Shown one piece after another: positions 54,972 through 64,000 of a DNA stretch of 64,000 bases; position 1 is the first letter of the stretch; each line of letters opens with the position of its first letter. The notes below the pieces were generated by a model. The model was not told the DNA's origin and did not search any database. It worked only from the letters and a program-made list of their open reading frames with translations. Source of the stretch: Mactra quadrangularis (lineage: Eukaryota; Mollusca; Bivalvia; Venerida; Mactridae); contig CM046304.1 of assembly GCA_025267735.1 (NCBI GenBank), forward strand, positions 5,394,001 through 5,458,000. The letters are read 5' to 3'. A program made the translations under genes and the position numbers.

Positions 54972-55907
54972 ATGCCCGATAGAATTTCGGACATATTATG
55001 TAATACCCCCTGGCGTTCGTCCGTCCGTCCGTCCATCCGTCCGTTAGCAATTTGGTTTCCGGAGCATAACTTAAGTTCCATTTGGCCCACAATATTCAAA
55101 CTTCATAGGATGATGGTCCATATCGGGTAGAAGACCCTATTGATTTTGGAGTCACAAGGTCAAAGGTCAAGGTCACTATTACCTTAAAACTGAAAACAGT
55201 TTCCGGAGCAAAACTTAAGTTCCATTTGGTCCACAATATTCAAACTTCATACCATGATTGTCCATATCGGATAGAAGACTTCAATTGATTTCGGGGTCAC
55301 AAGGTCAAAGGTCAAGGTCACTATTGCCTTAAAACTGAAAACAGTTTCCAAAGCATAACTTATGTTTCATTTGGCCCAAAGTATTCAAACTTTATGGGAG
55401 GATTGTTCGTAGCGGGTAGAAGACCCCTATTGATTTTGAGGTCACAAGGTCAAAGGTCAAGGTCACTATTGCCTTAAAACTGAAATCAATTTCTGAAGCA
55501 TAACTTAAGTTTCAAATGGTCCACAGTATTCAAACTTCATGGGAGGATTATCCATATGGGGTAGAAGACCCCTATTGATTTTAGGGTCACAAGATCAAAG
55601 TCACTATTACCTTAAAAGTGAAAACAGTTTCGGCTCAATTTAAGTATTAATTAATCTACAGCTATAACATGTTAAAGGATGAACAGCCATATCCAATACA
55701 TGCCCCTTATTTATTTTAGGGTCATAAGGTCAAAAGTCAGGGTCACAATGAAAAGAAGCATTCTCAACTGTATCTTTTTTCTCGACTTAGTTTTCCACAA
55801 TTATTCATAATATGATATGAAATATTCTCATGTCTTACAAATGCTTCATCTTAACTAAAAAAAACAACACTTTCGTGCATATAATGCTCCGCCTAGCGGT
55901 GCTCTTG
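54972..55907. mobile_element. Repeat element rich in AGGTCA half-sites, TTTAT TSD
   Basis: Inserted into an array unit; the matching site near 11510-11525 in block A is empty. TTTAT is duplicated at 54967-54971 and 55908-55912. Inside are about five imperfect tandem copies of a unit of about 145 bases, each with AAGGTCAAAGGTCAAGGTCAC: three AGGTCA half-sites of nuclear-receptor type, in DR1 and DR0 spacing. A short (CCGT)n tract lies at about 55017-55045. No coding region was found. Confidence 0.75.
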
Positions 55908-56073
55908 TTTATTTAGTGAAGCAGTTTTCAAAATTTCAAACATGTTCTGTCAGAAGTAAACTCAAATAGACGGAAAGACGGACTTCTGATTTTCAAATCA
56001 GCATACTGTTGAATGATTAATTAGTCTTTATAACGTTTCAACTGAAAAGACGATAAGGTACCCCACCCTTTTT

Positions 56074-56186
56074 TTAAATCGCCATTTATGTTTTTGTTTC
56101 CTTTCTAAACGTGAGTTTTAGTCGTATTGATAATGGCGTAATTGAGAAATTGTATACTACATTCTTTTACTTCCTGTTTCTGTATC
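56074..56186 (-). promoter_or_regulatory. Promoter/first-exon-like unit B2 (truncated)
   Basis: uORF ATGGCGATTTAA (56074-56085) and AGAAACAGGAAG are kept (about 56169-56180). TATA reads TATACAA, and the donor end is deleted. Confidence 0.3.
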
Positions 56187-57436
56187 AAATTTATCCAAGA
56201 TAAGCAACTCTTGAATTGTTATCAACTGAGTATTATTTGAGTGATCTTTCTTGTTATTATTATAAATTGTATTTTCTGTATTAACTTATCAGAACTTCTA
56301 ACAAAATATTGATTGTAAATTAAATAACAGTTACAGGTCGTCCACTTAAATATTGCGTATATAAACATAGCCAGTTTTATAACACACCAATAATTAGGGT
56401 GAATCATTTTTACAATTTTATAGTTTTATTAGTTTACGCTTATTTTATAAACATATCATTATATAAAATTTACCATGTGCATACGAACTTTTTAAAATAA
56501 ATGGTTGATATAAAAATGGTCCATAAAAATCAGTCAAATGCTGTTCATGAATCAGCTTATTCACCTATTTAGTGGGCAAGTCCATTGTTTAAAGAACAAA
56601 AATACGCATGACCTAGAATACGACCTGTACATGACTAATCAAAGCACACAACGATAATTTGGTTTGTATTAAATATATTTGAAATCGTACTTAATGGATT
56701 TGAACATGTTTTCCTTGCTTGAAGAAAAAAAACGTGATTAACAATGAATCCTTCATCTTATGAAACCTAACAGCAATTACTATCAAAATACTAAATTGAC
56801 TTAAAATAACGTCTTATTGCAAAGACGTTTAAAAACAAGCTTTCATTCATTTATGGCTCAAGAGATAGACATCAAATGATGTATTTTTAAGAGAAACACG
56901 TTAGTTTCAAGATTGTGACTAAAGGTAGTTTACGTTGAACCTGAACCCCTTACGAAAGCATGAAATATCTCAATAAATATCTGGAGATCATAACTGTCAT
57001 TAACCTTCCCAAATCTAAAACTTTTAATATTTTTCTACTATGACATAACGTACTTTCCAAAGAGACACAAAATAGCTTCGTTAAATGGTACTTGCCATAA
57101 TCAAAATAGCTATATAGCAGTTGATACACAATTACAGCAAATATGAGGCTTCAACACTGAATTGACTGTCATTTTCATTTATTAAAGATTTTTAAAAACA
57201 AATTTCATACATGTTTTATCATAGGTATAATTAAATAGATTGATTTCCTCTTTACAAATCAGCAGACTGTTGAATGTTTATTTAAGTATTTATAACGTTT
57301 GAACTTAAAAACGATTAGGCACCCTACCAATTTGTTGAAAATAGTTGTTAAAGGAAATAACATACATACAAACTTATTTATAATATTTGAGTTGGAAAAA
57401 TGAAAACAAGGCATTTGTGTAAGCGACATTTAAATT

Positions 57437-57578
57437 ACCTGTTGTCGTCTCTTTATACTTTTAAGCTCTTAAATATCAATGTATGCTTTGTTTCTTATGT
57501 ATGATGAGACTTAATTGTGATTATAATGAAGTAATTTGGAAATTTTATAGTTCATTATTTTACTTTCTTTTTCGTTTT
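57437..57578 (-). promoter_or_regulatory. Promoter/first-exon-like unit B3
   Basis: GAAAAAGAAAGT (about 57562-57573), TATAAAA (57543-57549) and donor CAG/GTAATT (GT at 57437-57438); TATA to donor is 111 bases. The uORF start is lost. Confidence 0.4.
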
Positions 57579-58560
57579 TGTCCAAGATAGACAACTCTTT
57601 TCTTTTAAATTAACTGGGTATAATTTGAATTATCTTTCCTGTTATCATTACCAATTATAATTTATATAATCACATATCTGAACTTCAGAACAATAGTGAT
57701 TACGTATAAATTAAATCCCAGTTCCATGACATATCACAGCTCATAAAAATATTTTGTTTTGTTTCACCTATAGATCAAATATATTGAAAACGAACTGAAT
57801 GAATGTAACCCCATTTGTCTTTTCATGAAGAAAACAATTAGTAATTACAATGAACCATTCATCTGTGAAAATCTAACAGAGATTACAATATCGAAATACC
57901 AAATTTACAAAAAATATCTAATTGCTAAGACGTTTTTGATCCGAACTTGCGAGTATTTTTGAAAACAAGTTTTCATTCATTTATGGTTAAAAAATGGATA
58001 TTAAATAAGGGTTTCTCCTGAGGGAAACACTTTAGTATCAAGATTAGGAATATAGGTAGTTTGTGTTAAACCCGGAGCCCGAAAAGTATGGAATATCTCA
58101 ATAACTATCAGATGGAACTCACAATTACTTTCCTTCTCAAATGTTCTACCATAATATAGTTTCCGTAGAATCGCATTGCAAATGTTGATACCAAAAGGAG
58201 ATTTTTGTTAAGTGGATACATGCCATAACCAAAATAGCTATATGGCAGTTGATACACATAATAGCTTAATATGAAGCTCAAACACTGTTTTGACTGTCCT
58301 TTTTATTTATTAAAACAGTTTTCAACATTTTATAGTGTTCGGGCAAAAATATAATCAAAAAGACATATTTCTGCTTTACAAATCAGCAAACTGTTGAATG
58401 TTTATTAAAGCCTTTATTACGTTTGAACTTAAAAACGATAAGGTACCCCACCCATTAGTTGAAAATAGTTGTTAAAGGAAAATTCACACACAAACTTATT
58501 TATAGTTTTTGAGATAGAAAAGATGAAAACAAGGCATTTGTGTAAGCGACATTATAAATT

Positions 58561-58697
58561 ACCTGTTTTCGTATCTTTTTACTTCTAAGTTCTTAAATGG
58601 CCATTTATGTATTGTTTCTTTTCTGAAGGCGAGACTTAATAAAATAGATTATGACGTAATTGGGAAAATACAGGAATTTACTTCCTGTTTCTGTTTC
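58561..58697 (-). promoter_or_regulatory. Promoter/first-exon-like unit B4
   Basis: GAAACAGAAACAGGAAGT (about 58679-58696), uORF ATGGCCATTTAA (58593-58604, a synonymous GCG-to-GCC change) and donor CAG/GTAATT (GT at 58561-58562). The TATA box has been lost in a small deletion. Confidence 0.35.
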
Positions 58698-58804
58698 AAA
58701 TTTTATCAAAGATAGACAACTCTTGATTTGTGATCAACTGAGTATCATTAGAGTGATCTTTCTTGTATAATAACCAATTATGATTTATTAACATATCTGA
58801 ACTT

Positions 58805-59970
58805 TTATTCTAACATAGGCACGTGCGCTTTCACTCTTTATTCAATGTGACGTCATCTATGCTTTATTATTAAATAAAATATAGCTGGTGACGGCTGTTG
58901 AAATTTTACTCCCCACGTTAAATGAGCAAAGCCGAAAATAGCGCCCGAGTTTAAAGGGTTGACTTTAACAGAACCTTGGAACATGTCAGTAAATTTAAAA
59001 CATGTACTAACCTTATTACTTGACCAAAAATGGTATAAACTGAGTTTAAAACGATTCTAGCATAAACATGACCTACTTCAAGTTCAAGACGTTTTCTAAG
59101 TCCCAGCATTTCCCGGTTCCGCTGTCTCATTTCATCCTGCCCTTCATCCGACGATCATGCCAGCCATTATACGAAAATACAAAGATTGACTATTTAATCA
59201 AAGCCAAACTGTGCATAGCATAATATAATGGAACGGCTACGTATTGCTACGTGGATTCTTTCAAGTTCATAATCATCCAAGCTGACAAGAGCAGCGCTGA
59301 TTTAGAATCATTTTCCGAAAATCTGTCCTTGCTTGACACGCGTTCATAAATCCAATTTATATCCAACCTTTTAAAAAATTCTCCATCGAAATGTCTGATA
59401 ACACATTACTATCCAGTAAACATCCAATTATTTAAGCAGTATTTGCAATATTCCGTCGTAAACATCAAACTTAAATGCTGCGTCATCATGTGTATATAAA
59501 ATGACACTCACTGAGGGCAAGGTCGAATGTTTATTTCACGGCGCTTATTTTGAAGAATGATGTTTAATACACAAATAAAACTATGATAATTCGTATTTAG
59601 TTTTGGGTTCCTTTTTATCAATTAAGATTTTAGTATTATTTGTTTGGAATTAGAAACAATTATCAATGAGAACTGTGTAAATAAAGGCTATTTTCGGTCT
59701 TTGCACTGGGGGGTGGATTTCAACAGCATGGCATTTTTGACAGTTAAAAATAGTTCTATAAGTATATCTTTTCTAGGGATGCATTTTGCGATGTTAGAAT
59801 CGAAATAACTTACAGTTGTCTATATTTTATTGTCTAATAAAACATAGGCACTCGTTTGATGCGCTAATTAAATCACTCGTGCTAAAGCACTCGTGATTTA
59901 ATCATACGCGCATCACAACTCGTGCCTATGTTTTATTAGACAATAAAATATAGACAACTGTAAGTTATTT
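58805..59970. mobile_element. Foldback element with 167-bp palindrome at one end
   Basis: Absent from the matching site in block A (about 20757-20770). The right end, 59803-59970, is a nearly perfect palindrome (AAATAACTTACAGTTGTC... on both strands). ACATAGGCAC also occurs at the left end (58813). Inner inverted segments (GCTGTTGAAAT, GCAAAGCCGAAAATAGC type) at 58890-58945 and 59680-59735 pair as well. No clear coding capacity: a minus-strand charged stretch at about 59085-59135 is open but has no supported start. Confidence 0.65.
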
Positions 59971-60059
59971 CTTAAATAAAATATTGGTATCGAATTAAAA
60001 TCAAGTTACATGTCTATTTATAGCTCAAAATATTTTTAACGCGATAATAAATATAATTT

Positions 60060-60797
60060 AATCTTACACTAACGCATATTGATTTTACCGGTAATACTCC
60101 ATCAGGTATATTTCATCAGTAATATTTTATTATTGCATTTTATCGATTACATTTTATCAATTACAATTTATCGATTATAGTTTCTCAACTGTCGAAAGAT
60201 GAATAATTTCCATGCGAATGCGTTTGTTAAAATTATTGTCGTAATACATCCATGAGTTTCCGAAAGTTTGTATTACGATCGAGTAAAGCTGCTTATGCCG
60301 TACGATATGTTTTAGGCAAGACATTTTTAATAACAATTAGACCGCAAAACAAAAACAATGCATTCAGTCACCGTGAAATTATTCAAGCTTTGACAGTTGA
60401 GAAAAAACGGACTACACATTCTCTTAATTAATTTTTATCATTTCATTTTATCGTTATATTTTATCGATTTCATTTTATCAACGACATTTTATCAATTGCA
60501 CTTTATCAATTACATTTTTCAATCACAATTTATGAATAACTGTTTACACATACATACACGTACTCTGTATATTTACCGTTATAAATTACATTTTATCAAT
60601 AACATTTTATAAATTACTCTGTGTAATTACAATAAATTACAAATTTTAAATTATATTTTTTTGATAACCATTATCGTAGAAATTCAGTGATTTCTTCACT
60701 TCACCCTGGTATAAATAGGTACCTGTAAGATTGATATAATTCTGTCGCACTGTGTCGGCTGGATTAGTCTTAGTGAAAGAATCCACAGGGAGATAGG
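60060..60797. repeat. TTTATCAATTACA minisatellite, block B copy
   Basis: Partner of 20870-21655, including the embedded CTCAACTGTC.AAA...TTTGACAGTTGAG element at about 60185-60400. Confidence 0.65.
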
Positions 60798-60804
60798 TAA
60801 ATAT

Positions 60805-61168
60805 ATGACAGTAACCTGATGATCATGCGTAATAGCTGTAACGTGCATAAGCATAAAACTTAGACTAGACTTTTCCCTATTGAAATAATAACTAGGTCTA
60901 TGATACTGTATGCTGTGAACAGGATTTTGAATCTAGTATATTAAAACGGTAGGTTGGAATAAACTTCAACCAGATTAGTTATACAAGTACGTCCAAACTT
61001 ATCCATAAAATTACAAAGCAAATACAAGCACACCTGAGCTTGTCTATAAAAATACAAATGCAATTTACTTATTTTGAAATTGATTTAATGTCAAAAGTTT
61101 CTAGCTTAAGGGAGTTTTTCTACATGTTTCTGATTGTTATTATTTTTGTAAGGTTTAACGCCGCAGCA
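60805..61168 (+). repeat. Partial copy of the triplicated 1.85-kb unit
   Basis: It matches 26684-27047 with about nine single-base differences in 360, then passes into an intact SINE instead of the G-run. It contains none of the exon-like pieces. It starts exactly where block B similarity to block A stops. Confidence 0.85.
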
Positions 61169-61415
61169 ACATTAGGCCATCTAACGGCGACCAGTCACCT
61201 TATTCACTGTTCCTGGAAAGGCTAAATTTCTGGATTACGCTGTTAACTTACTAATAGGTGCATATTTTCGTTAGCGACTGACAACTACCCTACATGATTA
61301 AGAATCATTGTTTGGATGGAGGATGGCCGTAGTAATAATTTCATTACCGAACTCCACGAAAATATGCCTCATTCGGGATTCGAGCCCACGACCCCTCGAC
61401 GTGCGTGCTACCAAC
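61150..61415 (-). mobile_element. SINE family 1, copy joined to unit fragment
   Basis: The full core and a decayed tRNA head (GGGATTCGAGCCCACGACC on the plus strand). Its 3' tail (GGTTTAACGCCGCAGCA) is also present in each triplicated unit just before the G-run, so those units carry a remnant of the same SINE insertion. Confidence 0.75.
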
Positions 61416-62575
61416 TTCTGATTGTTTATCCATAGGTAATATGAGCTCCCTGAAATACTCGAAATACTTGATCGAACATAGAGAAAATTCAAAATAATTC
61501 AAGTTGAATCTCCCTGAAAGCTTTTTGAGACTACTGTGGAAAAATTGGTTTTTAAATTTTTTATCAGCTCTTGCATGCAACCCAACTAACGTAAACAATT
61601 ATCATTCATCAGCCATCAATAATAAGGCTATTTAGGCTTTTACTTCATAGATGATTGCAAAAATTGATTCGAAAAGGGAGTGCAAATAATGTGGTTTACA
61701 ATGACGATAACAAAATCCATTCGATCAATTTTATTGTTGCAGTTGAGCTGTGGCCCATGAATATGTTTTGAAAATAAAATCGTTTATCAATTGAAGGTTA
61801 TTAGCAGAAGATCAAAGCAGCTTCCTTACACATTTTAACTGAAATATAGACTTTTAAAAAACTCTCAAAATTGTATAGAAACTGTTTTGCAGTAGTGAAC
61901 CATTGTTCTGATAATGTCAATTTTAGTTCTTATTGACTCAGAACTGTATAAAATGTGCTTTCATTAATATAAAAACCTACTTAGTAACCCGTTAGTAACG
62001 ATTTAGTTGATTTTTAACATTTTTTGATACTTTTAGTTAATGTTCTCATTATCTATGGGCCGATATGTCTTTAAAAATAAAGCATCCAATTTCTTAACAC
62101 TTTCACATATTCTGACAAGTTTTGTAAAATAATAAAAAGTAACAAATATGCGAGAAAATTGCTTTAATTATAAACAATGCATCAACACATAAACGCATGG
62201 AAATTGTAATTTTAGTGACGAAGAAGCATGTTACGCCTCATCGTAAAGTAGCGTTACATGGACGTATTAAACGTAGGTAGGGTATGAAATGCTGCATCTT
62301 TAAGACTTCAAAGAATTACTTAAAATTAACAAATATTTACAAGTTAAACCACCGTGACCACAGTAAATTTTCAAGTTTATGAACACACAAATGAGAACGA
62401 TACTACGGCTATCATTACGCTATGTCGCGTGACGTTACGTCACTTGCAACGATTCGTGATTGGTGGATTTAATTAATTGAGTATTTGATAAGTTTACGTT
62501 TGTGTTTAAAAACGATTCATGGACAATTGAATTACTACAAAATTAACCGCAATGATTGAACAAGTACTTAGAAAT
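61416..62575. other. Unassigned
   Basis: No supported gene. 61575-61700 resembles 40345-40455. At 62430-62475 are GTGACGTTACGTCAC (two CRE-like half-sites) and an inverted CCAAT (GATTGGTGG), about 720 bases before the TIMP start codon. Confidence 0.4.
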
Positions 62576-62578
62576 TGT

Positions 62579-62587
62579 TATAAATAG
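62579..62587 (+). promoter_or_regulatory. Possible TATA box upstream of TIMP
   Basis: TATAAATAG lies about 600 bases before the TIMP ATG. Because a 3' splice-like site lies just before that ATG, a 5' UTR exon starting near 62610 is conceivable; a matching donor was not identified. Confidence 0.25.
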
Positions 62588-63181
62588 AAAAGATTTCTCC
62601 TCATTTCAACCGTTGAACAGTATTTGATAAAAACTGAATCCTCTCACAGTTTTGAAGAAACTCTTCAAGATCGTCAATTTATTTCTAAGAACTTTTATAT
62701 CAACACTGCCAAAGTTTTGTACAATGTTTTTAATAAATATTCATTCATATGCAATACTTATTTTAGTTTCACAATGCAATCTTTCAACGTTTCGGCGATA
62801 CATTGGCTACCAGCTATCTCATGCATTTTTTGTGGGCCTCGTTACAAATGTAACTGTTGCGCTATTTCATTACTTTGTAATAGAATAGCGACAGTCACAA
62901 ACGGATATTTGACGGCACGACTACAATTTTAACCACGACTCTGTTTAAGAGTTTGTGCTTGTAACAAAAATAATGCATTGTCATTTTTAAGTACAATTTA
63001 ATTGTGCTTTTTTAAAATGAGTTCCATAACACTTACTCAGGGGGTATGGTGTTTGGTTAACTCATTTGAACGACGTAGATACACGAATGAGTTACCTAAT
63101 ATCTAAGCAAAGTTATATCAAAATTGCTTATTGTACGACGTACGACACCATGTTCATTTATTCGTTTATATTTCAGTTACC

Positions 63182-63296
63182 ATGGCAACAGCGACCTTTG
63201 TAATTCTATGTTTGGCTTCAGTCTTGGCCACATCATGGGCGTGCACGTGTGCGGAAGTCAGAACGGACACACAAATATATTGTGCTTCTGATTTTG
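63182..63296 (+). CDS. TIMP: TIMP (metalloproteinase inhibitor), first coding exon
   Basis: ATG in a strong context (TACCATGG) opens a signal peptide of 20 residues (MATATFVILCLASVLATSWA). Directly after the predicted cleavage site comes CTC, the hallmark N-terminus of tissue inhibitors of metalloproteinases; the free N-terminal Cys there binds the catalytic zinc of the protease. The exon continues ...YCASDF and ends in phase 1 at a good donor (G/GTGAGT, GT at 63297-63298), about where vertebrate TIMP exon 1 ends. A pyrimidine-rich TTTCAG just upstream (ending 63176) may be a 3' splice site, implying a separate 5' UTR exon. The rest of the gene is beyond the right edge. Oyster TIMPs are induced by wounding and bacteria, so a role in tissue or immune response is likely, though not shown here. 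Confidence 0.8.
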
Positions 63297-63298
63297 GT

Positions 63299-63711
63299 GA
63301 GTTAGTTTCTTGTACTTTTTAACTGGGTTTAGAATTTTATATCTACGCGTGGTTACTGTCATTAAAATACAAAATGTACATACTATTAAAAAAACTAAAT
63401 TGTGTTCCGTTTCTTAACATTTCTAATGATTCTTACGCCATCTTTGACGCCATTTTGATTTTTTTCGAAATCGCTCAAGGGTTAGAGAGTTGCACCCACA
63501 ATACTGAAAAGATTCACTGTTAGAACCTCCAAAACGTAGGCTTTACATTAACGACATTTATCTTCTCAAAAAATCCTCATAATGTTTTATAGACTAATGA
63601 CTAGGTAAAATTATCAATACAGTATATATACTCTACAAATATAGGTTGCTGTTTGTAAGTAGCAATGGTATGAACCTAGTTGATTTACCAGGTGTTTGTT
63701 TGTTTGTTTTG
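63299..63711. other. TIMP intron 1, proximal part
   Basis: Intronic by inference from the donor at 63297. No other feature is seen apart from a short (TTTG)n run near 63695. Confidence 0.5.
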
Positions 63712-63955
63712 TTAGATTTAACGTAGCAACACATTGAAACGGTTATATCATGGCGGTCAGTTCACCTACTCACTGTTCCTGGAAAGGCTTAATATCTGGA
63801 TTTAGCTGTTAACCGACTACTAGGCGCATACTTCCGTCTGTGACTGACTACATAATCGTAGAAATATTTTCATGACAAAGCTCCACGAAAGTATGCCCCG
63901 CCCAGGAATCGAACCCATGACCCCTCTATCAGTAGACCAACTGAGCTAGCCAGGT
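63712..63955 (-). mobile_element. SINE family 1 in TIMP intron
   Basis: A well-preserved copy. The head at the right shows AGGAATCGAACCC and CCAACTGAGCTAGC (plus strand), i.e. B and A boxes of a tRNA on the minus strand. It lies antisense to the TIMP gene. Confidence 0.8.
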
Positions 63956-64000
63956 GGCTATTTTAGTTGTTCGACAAGCGAACAGCTATATACGCCAATT

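Larger units (their letters stand above)
54170..58800 (-). repeat. Array of ~1.1-kb units upstream of receptor B
   Basis: Units marked by GATAAGGTACCCCACC variants at about 54178, 56051, 57312 and 58436. The order of blocks within a unit is the same as upstream of receptor A. It is interrupted by the element 54972-55907. Confidence 0.75.
46813..60797. repeat. Segmental duplication, block B
   Basis: The direct-orientation partner of 2740-21655 (anchors given there). Because it includes the longer KRBA2-like pseudogene at its left, B or an ancestor of B is likely nearer the original arrangement. Private insertions are 49880-50445, an expanded (CAAA)n tract at 51568-51652, 54972-55907 and about 58805-59970. 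Confidence 0.85.

Overview
The window looks like AT-rich animal nuclear DNA, most probably from a bivalve mollusc. The grounds are intron-bearing genes, several tRNA-derived SINE families, many short inverted-repeat DNA transposons, a Mab-21/cGAS-like receptor with a C-terminal TPR-like part, a KRBA2-like integrase relic and a TIMP gene start. The species cannot be fixed from the sequence. Most of the 64 kb is repeats; few genes are clear.

Layout. 1-990: two compact unrecognised ORFs, the first cut by the window edge, followed by a poly(A) signal. 1612-2308: a foldback element. About 2740-21655 (block A) and 46813-60797 (block B) are direct-orientation copies of one segment. Each begins inside the 3' end of a KRBA2-like integrase pseudogene, carries the same older transposons in the same order, and contains one intact 700-codon Mab-21/cGAS-like receptor gene on the minus strand (8453-10555 and 51775-53877). 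Both end in a TTTATCAATTACA-rich repeat. Upstream of each receptor gene lies an array of decayed units of about 1.1 kb. Many units hold, on the gene's strand and at constant spacing, an ISRE/ETS-like motif, a TATA box, a tiny uORF (Met-Ala-Ile-stop) and a 5' splice donor. The receptor coding exon starts just after a 3' splice site, so the array may supply alternative first exons. This is the most interesting hypothesis in the window.

21.7-26.7 kb is mostly anonymous with one GC-rich inverted-repeat element. 26698-32260 is a nearly perfect tandem triplication of a 1.85-kb unit. Each unit contains two exon-like pieces resembling a DUF4806-type coding region, plus a promoter/first-exon-like piece. 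The unit junctions form a 20-bp palindrome, and a diverged 5' part of the unit recurs at 60805. 33.2-45.4 kb is a mosaic of nested DNA transposons, several with exact target-site duplications. 45571-46940 is the longer KRBA2-like pseudogene, with a 30-bp coding minisatellite. 60.8-63.1 kb holds a SINE and anonymous DNA. 63182-63296 is the first coding exon of a TIMP gene that runs off the right edge.

The two receptor copies are both open, almost collinear, and differ in clusters near the nucleotidyltransferase active site. All motif, homology and domain calls were made by eye.
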